From Streptomyces sp. NRRL F-4489 (GTDB taxonomy: Bacteria; Actinomycetota; Actinomycetes; Streptomycetales; Streptomycetaceae): 34,380 nucleotides of DNA. Below, piece by piece: positions 22,692 to 30,334 of this stretch. The position numbers and the translations under genes are program-made. The DNA lies in assembly GCF_001509485.1 (NCBI RefSeq), contig NZ_LLZI01000259.1:1-34380 (forward strand), given 5' to 3'. How positions within the stretch are numbered: the stretch's first letter is position 1; every line of letters starts with the position of its first letter. Below the pieces are notes generated by a model that was given only the letters and a program-made list of their open reading frames with translations, searched no databases and had not been told where the DNA came from.

Positions 22692-23354
22692 ATGGACGAG
22701 GTGCGGGTGGTACTCATCGGCGGGACGTCGAATGTCGGCAAATCGACCATCGGGCAGGCCCTCGCGGAGCGGCTGGGCTACGCGTACCGGACCACGGACA
22801 CGCTGGCCCGGCATCCGGGGCGGCCCTGGCGGACGCCGGAGCGGGAAGTTCCGGCGCATGTCGCCGAGCACTACGCCTGGCTCGGCCCGGACGAGTTGAT
22901 CACCTCCGTGCTGGACCACTACGCCCGGCTCTGGCCGCGGATCGAAGCGCTGGTCACCGCGCAGGCGACCGGGGAGGCGGCGGAGCCGGGGCTGGTGCTG
23001 GAGGGCTCGGCGCTCTGGCCGGAGCGCGTCGCCGGGCTGACCGTTCCGCACACCGGCGCGGTGTGGCTGACCGCCGACCCGTCCGTGCTCGGCGCCCGGG
23101 TGCGCGCCGCCGGGCGCTACGCCACGGCGACCGAGGAGGAACGGCACCTCATGGACAAGTTCCTGGCCCGCACCGAGCGGTACCAGACCCTGATGCTGGC
23201 CGCCGTGCGCCGCCTGGGTCTGGACCACCTCGACGCCGGCGGCGGCCGCTCCCCGGCGGAACTGGCCGGCGCGGTCCTGGCGACCGTCGCCGCGCAGCGG
23301 GCCCCGGGCCGGCCGCCGGCCCCCGCCGACGTGCCCCAGGGGTCGGGCGCCTAA
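22692..23354 (+). CDS. P-loop NTPase/kinase-like protein (2-phosphoglycerate-kinase-like)
   Basis: The protein has 220 residues. Walker A is GGTSNVGKST at 10-19, after a short strand; a second strand holds VLEGSALWPE and an Arg-rich lid (ARVRAAGRYATATEEERHLM) follows. This resembles small-molecule kinases of the AAA_33 or 2-phosphoglycerate-kinase group. The substrate is not known. TAGTGT (22680-22685) ends 6 bases before the ATG and no ribosome site is seen, so the mRNA is probably leaderless. Its stop codon overlaps the stop of the convergent quinone oxidoreductase gene by 2 bases. Confidence 0.7.
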   Translation: MDEVRVVLIGGTSNVGKSTIGQALAERLGYAYRTTDTLARHPGRPWRTPEREVPAHVAEHYAWLGPDELITSVLDHYARLWPRIEALVTAQATGEAAEPGLVLEGSALWPERVAGLTVPHTGAVWLTADPSVLGARVRAAGRYATATEEERHLMDKFLARTERYQTLMLAAVRRLGLDHLDAGGGRSPAELAGAVLATVAAQRAPGRPPAPADVPQGSGA

Positions 23355-24364
23355 ATCTCCGTCCCGGCGACCTTGAGCACCAGCTTGCCGGTGGTGGTGC
23401 CGGACTCGATGCGGCGGTGCGCCTCGGCGGCCCGGTCCAGCGGGAGTTCGGCGACCCGCACCCGGAGGCCGCCGTCGGCCGCCGCGGCGACCACGTGCCG
23501 CAGGGCCCGGCCCGCGGCGGCCGGGAACGCGGCGGAGAACGCCGCGAGGTTGAAGCCCGAGACCGTCTTGCCGGACAGCCACAGCTCGTTGGCGGAGAGG
23601 CCGACGTCGTCGGCGCCGGAGGCGTTGCCCATCACGATCAGCCGCCCCATCGGCGCCAGCGCGTCCAGCCCGGCCCGGCGCGCCGGCCCGCCCACCATGT
23701 CGACCACGACGTCGAACTCGCCCGCCCCGGCGACCTGGTCGCGCGGGATCACCTCGTCGTAGCCGAAGGCCCTGGCCGACTCGGCCTTCGCCGGGCTGCC
23801 GACCGTGCCGACGATCCGCCCCGCCCCCAACCGCCGTGCCACCTGGCCCAGTTGACTGCCCACTCCGCCCGCGGCGGCGTGCACGAGGACTCGTTCCCCG
23901 GGCTGGAGGCGCGCCACCTGGCTGAGGACGAGGTGGGCGGTGGTGCTGTTCGACGGCAGGGCCGCCGCGAGGTCGAGGCCCAGCCGCGGGTGCGCGTCGA
24001 GCGGGGCGACCAGTTCGGCGGCGGTCACCACCACCTCGGCGTACCCGCCGCTGTCCACGATGGTCAGGGCGGCGACCGGCTGGCCGACCGCCAGTCCCTC
24101 GACGCCGTCGCCGAGGGCGCGGATGTGTCCGGACACCTCGATGCCGGGGACGAAGGGCAGCGGTACGTCCGCGAGGCCCTGCCGGTAGAGGATCTCGGCG
24201 AAGTTGGCGCCCGCGTAGGCCACATCGATGGCGACCTGGCCCGGACCGGGCTCCGGCACGTCCACCTCGGCGGCGGTGAGCACGTCCGCACCGCCGAACT
24301 CGGGGATGACCACGGCCTTCATGCGCCGCCCCGGGCGGCCGGTGGTGAACTCGTTGTTCGTCAT
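23351..24364 (-). CDS. Zinc-free quinone oxidoreductase (MDR family)
   Basis: The protein has 337 residues from the ATG at 24364, with AGGA 10 bases upstream; MKAVVIPEFGG at residue 15 is the usual family start and an alternative. It has the MDR pattern: PGPGQVAIDVAYAGANFAE near 37-55, PFVPGIEVSGHI near 69-80, and an NADP-binding Rossmann motif HAAAGGVGSQLGQ near 161-173. The catalytic and structural zinc cysteines of alcohol dehydrogenases are missing, which puts it with QOR-type enone or quinone reductases. The substrate is unknown. It is divergent from the MFS gene and its end overlaps the stop of the convergent kinase gene. Confidence 0.85.
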   Translation of the reverse strand: MTNNEFTTGRPGRRMKAVVIPEFGGADVLTAAEVDVPEPGPGQVAIDVAYAGANFAEILYRQGLADVPLPFVPGIEVSGHIRALGDGVEGLAVGQPVAALTIVDSGGYAEVVVTAAELVAPLDAHPRLGLDLAAALPSNSTTAHLVLSQVARLQPGERVLVHAAAGGVGSQLGQVARRLGAGRIVGTVGSPAKAESARAFGYDEVIPRDQVAGAGEFDVVVDMVGGPARRAGLDALAPMGRLIVMGNASGADDVGLSANELWLSGKTVSGFNLAAFSAAFPAAAGRALRHVVAAAADGGLRVRVAELPLDRAAEAHRRIESGTTTGKLVLKVAGTEI

Positions 24365-24508
24365 GGGGACGATCCTGCGGGATCGGCGCGGGGTGCGGAG
24401 AGTGCGGGCTGATCCTGGGTGTGGCACCACCAGGCTGCGGTGGGCCGCGGATCTCTGGACGCGAATATCCGGATGAGCCCGGGCCCGGGTGCCGCTACGG
24501 TGCCGGGT

Positions 24509-25840
24509 ATGGGTGGTGGTGGCGGAGGAGGGGCCGGTGCGGGTGTGCGGCGGGCGCTGATCGATACGGCGCCGCTGCGGGCCTCGCGGCCGTTCCGGCG
24601 GCTGTGGGCCGGTGGGACGCTGTCCGCGCTCGGCTCCCAGATGACGCTGGTCGCCGTCATGTTCCAGGTCTGGGGGATGACGCACAGCACCACATGGACC
24701 GGCGCGGTCGCCCTGGCACAAGCCGTTCCGCTGATCGGGCTGGGGCTTTTCGCCGGCGCGGTCGCCGACCGGGTGGACCGGCGGCGGTTCTACCTCGTGA
24801 TGACCGCGGGTCAGGCCGGGTGTGCGGTGCTGCTGGCGGTGCAGGGGTTCCTGGGTGACGTGGTGCCGGTGTCGGGGGTGCTGCTGCTGGTGGCGGCGCA
24901 GTCGTGCTTCGTGGCCGGGAGCGGGCCGGCGGCGAAGACGTTCCTCCCGGCGCTGCTGCCCCGGGAGCAGCTGGCGGCGGGGCTGGCATCGCAGCGGATC
25001 GGGTGGCAGGGCGCGATGCTGGTCGGGCCGGCGCTGGGCGGGCTGGTGCTCGGCGGGCTGGGCGTCGGCGCGTGCTACGCGGTGGACGCGCTGAGCTTCG
25101 CGGGAGCGCTGTACGGGGCGCTGGCGCTGCCGCCGCTCGCCGCCGAGGGCGCCGCTCCGGCCCGGCCGGGACTGGGCGGCGTCGCGGACGGGCTGGCCTT
25201 CCTGATCCGTACGCCGGTCATCCGCGGGGCGCTGCTGACGGACCTGGCGGCGACCGCGCTGTCCATGCCGATGAGCCTCTTCCCGCTGGTCAACGCCGAG
25301 CGTTTCGGGGGCGATCCGCGGACGCTGGGGCTGTTCCTGTCCGCGGTGGCGGTCGGTGGCCTGGTGGCGACGCTGTTCTCGGGGACGTTCACCCGGCTTC
25401 CCCGGCCCGGGCTGGTGATGCTGTGGGGTGCGGCCGGCTGGGGCGCGGCGCTGGTGCTGTTCGGGCTGAGCCCCAACAGGTGGCTGGGGCTGGGCTGTCT
25501 GGTCCTCGCCGGCGCGGCCGACACCGTGTCGGTGGTCTGCCGGAGCACCCTCGTCCAGTCGCGCACCCCGAACGCGCTGCTGGGGCGGGTCGGTGCGGCC
25601 GAGCAGATCGTGGGGCAGGCCGGGCCGGACCTCGGGAACATGCGGGGCGGGGTGGTGGCCGACGCGACGTCGGGGGTGGTGGCGCTGGTCAGCGGCGGTC
25701 TGCTGTGCCTGGGGACGGTGGTGCTGGTGGGACTTGTGACGCCGGGGCTGCGGCGGGGCACGGCCGCGGGGACGGACAACGGAGACCGGGGCGAGGAGAC
25801 GGACCCCGGCCGGCCGCGCGAGGCGGCGGCCGACGCGTGA
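24509..25840 (+). CDS. MFS exporter (EntS-like)
   Basis: The protein has 443 residues from the ATG at 24509 (MGGGGGGGAGAG, then RPFRRLWAGGTLSALGSQMT). About 11-12 hydrophobic segments are visible, with the loop motif GAVADRVDRRRFY between the second and third and the pattern GSGPAAKTFLPALLPREQL typical of the DHA3 group (EntS, macrolide efflux). It would export a drug or siderophore using the proton gradient; the substrate cannot be told. TACGGT (24496-24501) ends 7 bases before the ATG and there is no ribosome site, so it is likely leaderless. The tail from 415 is acidic and polar. It is divergent from the quinone oxidoreductase gene. Confidence 0.85.
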   Translation: MGGGGGGGAGAGVRRALIDTAPLRASRPFRRLWAGGTLSALGSQMTLVAVMFQVWGMTHSTTWTGAVALAQAVPLIGLGLFAGAVADRVDRRRFYLVMTAGQAGCAVLLAVQGFLGDVVPVSGVLLLVAAQSCFVAGSGPAAKTFLPALLPREQLAAGLASQRIGWQGAMLVGPALGGLVLGGLGVGACYAVDALSFAGALYGALALPPLAAEGAAPARPGLGGVADGLAFLIRTPVIRGALLTDLAATALSMPMSLFPLVNAERFGGDPRTLGLFLSAVAVGGLVATLFSGTFTRLPRPGLVMLWGAAGWGAALVLFGLSPNRWLGLGCLVLAGAADTVSVVCRSTLVQSRTPNALLGRVGAAEQIVGQAGPDLGNMRGGVVADATSGVVALVSGGLLCLGTVVLVGLVTPGLRRGTAAGTDNGDRGEETDPGRPREAAADA

Positions 25841-25956
25841 GTCCGCCGCCCACCGGTCCCAGCCCGTTGGGCGAGGGCGGTGGTGGGGCCGGCCGGCGGC
25901 AGCGGCATACTTGCCCGTCGGCGCGACGCGATCTTTGCCGTATGTGAGGAGCAGTC

Positions 25957-26553
25957 ATGTCCGACCAGTCCGCCGCCGAGAAGACGACCTTCAGGACCGT
26001 CTTCGAGGTGGCACCCGCCGTCCTGGAGCAGGCGGAGGCCATCGCCGGAAAGTTCCAGCGCGCGATCGCGCCGGCCACCGTGGACTTCGACTTCGGCGAG
26101 ATCAGCCGGGCCGCCGCCGCCATCCCCGACAGTTCGACGGTGAAGATCGTGCGCGGCTGGGGCCTCCAGGAGACCGCGCCCGTCGGCGTGATGGTGATGT
26201 CCCTGCGGGAGGCCGTCCGCCAGGCGCTCAACGAGCCGTACGCCAACCCGGCTTTCTGGGAGAAGGCGGAGGCCGCGCTCACCGAGGTCTTCCTCGGCCT
26301 CGGCGAGCAGGAGGGCACGCACCTCTCCTTCTACGGCGACCCCTTCGACAGCACCAGCTACTACTACAACCTCCTCTTCGCCCTCCACGACGAGGAGACC
26401 GGGGACTTCGTCTACGCGATCGCCCTGTGCGTGAACGTCACGCTGGCGCTGAGCCCGGAGAAGGCCCGTTCGCTGACCCTGGACGACGTGGTGCGGTGCG
26501 CGATCCGCCTGAACGCCATCGCCGTCCGGCAGCCGGTGCCCGCGGCCGGCTGA
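25957..26553 (+). CDS. Cyt-like cytolytic delta-endotoxin family protein
   Basis: The protein has 198 residues from the ATG at 25957 with GAGGAG 5 bases upstream. It follows the pattern of Bacillus thuringiensis Cyt toxins: an N-terminal helix pair (VLEQAEAIAGKFQRAI), a strand region (VDFDFGEISRAAAAIPD), helices with LREAVRQALNEPYANP and FWEKAEAALTEVF, and the hallmark segment STSYYYNLLFALHDEETG at about 127-145 followed by long strands (FVYAIALCVNVTLAL). Cyt proteins bind lipids and open pores. Bt forms are near 230-260 residues with a protease-cleaved propeptide; this one is shorter, about the size of the active core. No signal peptide is seen and there is no immunity-like neighbour. A strong terminator follows. 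The family call rests on remembered patterns. Confidence 0.7.
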   Translation: MSDQSAAEKTTFRTVFEVAPAVLEQAEAIAGKFQRAIAPATVDFDFGEISRAAAAIPDSSTVKIVRGWGLQETAPVGVMVMSLREAVRQALNEPYANPAFWEKAEAALTEVFLGLGEQEGTHLSFYGDPFDSTSYYYNLLFALHDEETGDFVYAIALCVNVTLALSPEKARSLTLDDVVRCAIRLNAIAVRQPVPAAG

Positions 26554-26604
26554 CCACCCGGCGGGCGGCCCGCCCGTACCTGCCGGGCCGCCCCCCGCAA
26601 CGCG

Positions 26605-26638
26605 GCGCCCCGCCCCCGGCACAGCGGGGGCGGGGCGC
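26605..26638. terminator. Bidirectional terminator after the Cyt-like gene
   Basis: GCGCCCCGCCCCC (26605-26617) and GGGGGCGGGGCGC (26626-26638) form a perfect 13-bp stem with an 8-base loop. It lies between the convergent ends of the Cyt-like gene and the 57-residue gene, only 3 bases from the latter's stop. Confidence 0.8.
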
Positions 26639-26641
26639 GCT

Positions 26642-26815
26642 TCATCGCTCGCTTCCTATCGGATTCGCGTGTACGGCGGCCGCCCAGGCGGCGAGCAGCT
26701 GCTCGTACTCGGTCAGTTCCTCGGGCCAGAGCGGCCGTCCGATGCGGGCGGCCATGAACGCGCGTATCGCGCGGTTGGCCTCGGCGGTGGCGTCGGGGAC
26801 GCAGGTGGTCGCCAT
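26642..26815 (-). CDS. 57-residue hypothetical protein
   Basis: An ATG at 26815 opens 57 codons ending in TGA (26642-26644). The protein starts MATTCVPDATAEANRAIRAF, continues MAARIGRPLWPEELTEYEQL and ends with a helical LLAAWAAAVHANPIGSER. It looks fully helical, with a possible coil from 10 to 48, one cysteine and no membrane segment. I do not recognise a family with a known function. Support for it being real: correct codon bias, a good promoter 27 bases or so upstream of the start, and a dedicated terminator. No ribosome site is clear. Its convergent position to the Cyt-like gene is notable but nothing shows a link. Confidence 0.65.
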   Translation of the reverse strand: MATTCVPDATAEANRAIRAFMAARIGRPLWPEELTEYEQLLAAWAAAVHANPIGSER

Positions 26816-26848
26816 ACGCAGATGATATTGCGCTCGGGCGGTCTGCGG

Positions 26849-26877
26849 CTATTACCGCGTTTGGATGAAACTGGCAA
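26849..26877 (-). promoter_or_regulatory. Housekeeping-type promoter for the 57-residue gene
   Basis: On the minus strand TTGCCA (26872-26877) and TAATAG (26849-26854) are separated by exactly 17 bases, a near-consensus promoter for the principal sigma factor. Transcription would start near 26842, about 27 bases before the ATG at 26815. The stretch is AT-rich against its surroundings. Confidence 0.65.
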
Positions 26878-26933
26878 GCTCTGCCCTTGATGTGACGGAC
26901 CCGTAGGCGCCGGTCCGCACGGACGGCGCGGCG

Positions 26934-27890
26934 TCAGTCGCGCGGGGCCGCGGCGGGGGCCTGGGCCCAGGCCGGTCGCCAGACGCCGCCCGGGTGGGGC
27001 TCGTTGAGCGGGGCGGTGGCGAGGTGGGCGCGGAGGGCGGCCAGGCCGGGGTGCGGGTTGTCGGCGTGCCAGACCAGGGAGTGCGGGTACACCGGGGTGG
27101 GGTGGTGGACGGTGATCCGCCGCAGGTCGTGGCGGACGGGCCAGACGAGCGGGGTCCGGGCGCCGAAGAAGCTCGCCAGCGACGAGGAGTCGGCGAGCGC
27201 GTCGAGCAGCGCCTCCACACCGAAGTTGGGGCCGATGGTGTCGATGGTGAGGCCGAAGGCGGCGGCGAGGTCGTCGTAGTAGGCGCCCCATTCCGTACCG
27301 GGGGCGTTGCCGGGCATCCAGATGCGGTGGCCGGCGAGTTGGGACAGGGTGACGGCGGGGGCGTCGGCGAGTTCGTGGGCCGGGCCGGTGCACAGTTGCA
27401 GCGGTTCGTCGAAGACGGGGGTGGCCTCGATGCCGTCCGGGAGCCGCCGGCCAGGCATGGTGACGGCGCGGAACGAGGCGTCGATGGTGCCGGCCTGGAT
27501 CGCGGCGAATGCCTCGTCGGCGTCGAAGAGGGTGACGACGTCGAGGGCGGTCCCCGGGTGGGCGCGGTGGAAGTCGCGCAGCAGGCCGGCCGTGGCGACC
27601 CGCCGGCCGATGACGTCGACGCGCAGCGGGCGGGAGCCGGGGCGTACGGAGGCGGCGGCCCGTTCGGCGGCCTGGAGGAGGGCGCGGGCGTGCGGCAGGA
27701 ACGCCTGGCCGTCGATGGTGAGGTCGGCGCCGCGCGCGGTGCGGGTGAACAGCCGGACGCCCAGGCCGCTCTCCAGGCTGCCGACGCGCTTGGAGACGGC
27801 CTGCTGGGTGAGCGAGAGGTCGAGGGCGGCCTTCTGGAATTGCCCCGCCTCGGCGACCGCGACGAAGGTCCGCACAGCGTTGATATCCAT
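26934..27890 (-). CDS. LysR-family transcriptional regulator
   Basis: The protein has 318 residues from the ATG at 27890. The HTH domain (1-60) is clear: MDINAVRTFVAVAEAGQFQ, AALDLSLTQQAVSKRVGSLE, LGVRLFTRTARG. The ligand domain (about 88-295) follows, and the tail is Pro/Ala-rich. Neighbours do not include a divergent enzyme gene; the upstream gene is a same-strand phosphatase, so the target may be remote. The 120 bases before the start hold an inverted repeat CACAACT-ATC-AGTTGTG (27993-28009), which could be its operator or the terminator of the phosphatase gene. No effector can be suggested. Confidence 0.88.
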   Translation of the reverse strand: MDINAVRTFVAVAEAGQFQKAALDLSLTQQAVSKRVGSLESGLGVRLFTRTARGADLTIDGQAFLPHARALLQAAERAAASVRPGSRPLRVDVIGRRVATAGLLRDFHRAHPGTALDVVTLFDADEAFAAIQAGTIDASFRAVTMPGRRLPDGIEATPVFDEPLQLCTGPAHELADAPAVTLSQLAGHRIWMPGNAPGTEWGAYYDDLAAAFGLTIDTIGPNFGVEALLDALADSSSLASFFGARTPLVWPVRHDLRRITVHHPTPVYPHSLVWHADNPHPGLAALRAHLATAPLNEPHPGGVWRPAWAQAPAAAPRD

Positions 27891-27992
27891 GGGCGGGACT
27901 CTAGCGGCACAACGGTGATTTGTGGAGCGGTACTGGATTCGTCACGTGGATGCCCTGATTCAGCGGGCAAGACAACTAGAGAGAACGCAACC

Positions 27993-28009
27993 CACAACTA
28001 TCAGTTGTG
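27993..28009. promoter_or_regulatory. Inverted repeat CACAACT-ATC-AGTTGTG
   Basis: Two perfect 7-bp arms with a 3-base centre lie directly after the phosphatase stop (28012-28014 on the minus strand) and 103 bases upstream of the LysR start. The low GC content and short centre favour a protein-binding site over a terminator. Confidence 0.5.
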
Positions 28010-28011
28010 AC

Positions 28012-29214
28012 TCAGCGCTGCGGATGCCATTCGATCAGCAATATGGTGGCGTCGTCGCGGAGGACGTCGTTCTGCTGCTCGACCAGTGAGTGGATCAGGC
28101 GGCGGAGCGCCTCGGCGGGGAGTTCGCCGGCGGCGGTGGCGCGGATGATGCTCGCGGTGAAGCCTTCCAGGCCGAGCGGGCCGCCGGCCATCCGGGACTC
28201 GGTGACGCCGTCGGTGTAGAGGAGGACCCGGTCGCCCGGTTCTAGGGCGGCCTGGTGGACCTGGCGGCGGATGCCGGAGAGCCGGGCCGGCATGCCCATG
28301 GGCGGTTCGCCGGGGGTGTCCAGCGCTTCCCCGATGACCTGCTGGTCCCGGATCAGCAGGGGCGGCGGATGGCCGCAGTTGCACCAGGTCAGCAGGCCGC
28401 GGGCCAGGTCGAGCTGGGCGGCGATACCGGTGCAGAACTGGTCCGGCAGCCATTCGGCGAGCACGTCGTCCACGGTCTCGACCAACTCGGTGAGGGAGCC
28501 GCCCCGGCGGCGGGCGCTGCGGCAGCCGGCCAGGGCGAGCGCGGTGGTCATCCCGGAGGCGAGGTTGTGGCCCATGGCGTCGAGGATCACGGCGTTCAGG
28601 GTGGACTCGGTCAGCGAGTGGTCGAAGCCGTCGCCGCCCAGTTCGTAGGCGGGTTCCAGGACGGCGGTGGAGACGGCGCGTTCGTTGCCGATGCTGCGGG
28701 GCGGCAGCAGGGACCGGACCATCTCGGCGGGCAGCGTCATGGTCTCGGTGCGGGCCTGCTGGATGAACCGGTCGCAGAACGCCCGCCGCGAGGTGATCAC
28801 CATGGCGAGTACGGCGGCCAGCGTGCGGCAGCGGCGCAGCCGGGTGGAGTCCAGGACGTCCACGTGGGCGCCGAGCACGCCGATCCGGTCCTCGCCGTCG
28901 ACCAGCGGCAGCCAGACGATCAGCTGCCCGGGGCGGGCGGAGTCGCCGGTCTGCTCGACGCGCAGGCTCAGCGTGCGGTACGTCCAGCCGGCCAGCGACG
29001 CGTCGACCGCGAGCCGTTCGCCGCCGGACATGGGGGTGAGATAGCGCTGCTGGAGGTCGACGACGTAGAGGCAGACCTTGCGCAGGCCGAGGTCGGCGGC
29101 GTAGCGGTCGACGAGATTGGACAGGCTGGTGGGGGCGGTGGTGTGGAGGTCCGCCAGGAAGTCCTGGAGCAGCCGTTCGCCCTCCCCCGCCGGGATGCGC
29201 TCCGCCTCCGCCAT
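28012..29214 (-). CDS. PP2C-type (SpoIIE/RsbU) serine phosphatase
   Basis: The protein has 400 residues from the ATG at 29214, with GGAGG 7 bases upstream. An N-terminal GAF-like sensor part (about 15-150: LVDRYAADLGLRKVCLYVVD, LIVWLPLVDGEDRIGVLGAH) is followed by a short helix and the SpoIIE phosphatase domain (about 180-398). Metal-binding residues are visible in GGDGFDH, AVILDAMGHNLASG, LYTDGVTES and DDATILLIEW. Such proteins dephosphorylate anti-anti-sigma factors in partner-switching control of stress or development. No kinase or STAS gene is adjacent, so the target lies elsewhere. It is transcribed in the same direction as the upstream UdgX gene, 193 bases apart. Confidence 0.88.
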   Translation of the reverse strand: MAEAERIPAGEGERLLQDFLADLHTTAPTSLSNLVDRYAADLGLRKVCLYVVDLQQRYLTPMSGGERLAVDASLAGWTYRTLSLRVEQTGDSARPGQLIVWLPLVDGEDRIGVLGAHVDVLDSTRLRRCRTLAAVLAMVITSRRAFCDRFIQQARTETMTLPAEMVRSLLPPRSIGNERAVSTAVLEPAYELGGDGFDHSLTESTLNAVILDAMGHNLASGMTTALALAGCRSARRRGGSLTELVETVDDVLAEWLPDQFCTGIAAQLDLARGLLTWCNCGHPPPLLIRDQQVIGEALDTPGEPPMGMPARLSGIRRQVHQAALEPGDRVLLYTDGVTESRMAGGPLGLEGFTASIIRATAAGELPAEALRRLIHSLVEQQNDVLRDDATILLIEWHPQR

Positions 29215-29407
29215 CCGTTCGCCTCCGGGGCCAGTGCCGACAGTGAGGGGCCCGTGCGCCGGGGCGGGCCCGGTGCGGCGGCCGCGTCCGCGCGCGGCCG
29301 GCGCTGTGACGAGCCAAGTCGCTCGGGGCCGGGCGCGCCATCCGGGGGCGCCATACGGGGACGCATCCGGGTCGCGCCGTGGCCGGGAGCCGGCGCCGCG
29401 GCGCCTC

Positions 29408-30100
29408 TCAGTCCAGGGCCTGCGCCGCCACGCGGAGGTCGGAGACCAGGCCCGCGTAGGCGGTGTCGCGCTCGTCGGAGCGGAGGATCGCCGAGGGGTG
29501 GAGGGTGGCCAGGACCAGGCCGCCGGGCACGGGCGGCTCGCCGTCGCGGGCCGGCGGCATCGGCAGCAGCGCGCCCCGGTCCTTGGTGACGCGGAACGAC
29601 GACCCGAGGAGCTGCTTGGCGGCGGTGGCGCCGAGGGCGACGGTGACGTCGGGGGCGACCAGCCGCAGTTCGGCGTCCAGCCAGGGCCGGCAGGCGGACA
29701 GCTCGCGGAGGCTGGGCGCCTTGTGGATGCGGCGTTTGCCGCGCGGGGCGGTGGTGAACTTGAAGTGCTTGACCGCGTTGGTGAAGTAGGCCCCGCCGGC
29801 GTCCAGACCGGCCTCTTCCATGGCCTTGCGCAGCAGCCGCCCGGCCGGGCCGACGAAGGGCTCGCCCTGGCGGTCCTCCTGGTCGCCGGGCTGCTCGCCG
29901 ACGAGGACGAGCCGGGCGCGGTCGCTGCCGGCGCCGAAGACCGTGCCGGTGGTGTCGCGGAAGAGCGGGCAGCCGCGGCAGCCGGCGGCGGCCCGGCGGT
30001 AGGCGGCGAGCCCGCCGCCGCGGGGGAGGTATGGCGTGGCGTCGTAGCCCTCGCCGGCGTCCGGGGGCGGGGCGGTGGTGCCGGTGTCGGGTGGGGTCAT
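29408..30100 (-). CDS. Uracil-DNA glycosylase of the UdgX type
   Basis: The protein has 230 residues from the ATG at 30100 with GAGGAGG 10 bases upstream. Motif A is GEQPGDQEDRQGEPFVGPAG (69-88), and the family's added loop KRRIH is at 122-126, with His126 as the residue that in UdgX forms a covalent bond with the uracil-derived abasic sugar. LATLHPSAILR is at 198-207. Cysteines 41, 44 and 137 should hold an iron-sulfur cluster; the fourth family-4 cysteine position falls at His112 (NAVKHFKF), as in other UdgX proteins to my recollection. It would trap uracil sites in DNA by staying bound. The divergent gene encodes a ClpC-like ATPase. Confidence 0.9.
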   Translation of the reverse strand: MTPPDTGTTAPPPDAGEGYDATPYLPRGGGLAAYRRAAAGCRGCPLFRDTTGTVFGAGSDRARLVLVGEQPGDQEDRQGEPFVGPAGRLLRKAMEEAGLDAGGAYFTNAVKHFKFTTAPRGKRRIHKAPSLRELSACRPWLDAELRLVAPDVTVALGATAAKQLLGSSFRVTKDRGALLPMPPARDGEPPVPGGLVLATLHPSAILRSDERDTAYAGLVSDLRVAAQALD

Positions 30101-30334
30101 CGGGTGCTTGCCTCCTCATGGGTCCGCCGGCGTGTCCCGGGGGCGGCCGGGCCCGGCGCTCCCCCGGTGGTTCCATGGTCGCCGCCCGTGCCCCCGGGTG
30201 CGAACGCTCCTTCGGGCGCCGATCCTGAGAGGCGTAAGGAGTCGCACGTCGCGGCGACCACGCACCGGAATGAGCAGGACGTACCCGACGAGGCAGCGTG
30301 TCGCGGCACCGTCGTGACAGCGGAACGGACACAC

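Noticed and set aside
29117..30334. 406-codon in-frame extension upstream of the Clp ATPase start
   Set aside because: It is antisense to UdgX and the phosphatase start, is low in complexity and has no family resemblance; the ATG at 30335 starts the conserved protein.
30101..30334. GCGAACGC sequence upstream of the Clp ATPase as a ClgR box
   Set aside because: The match to the known ClgR pattern is partial; not strong enough to annotate.
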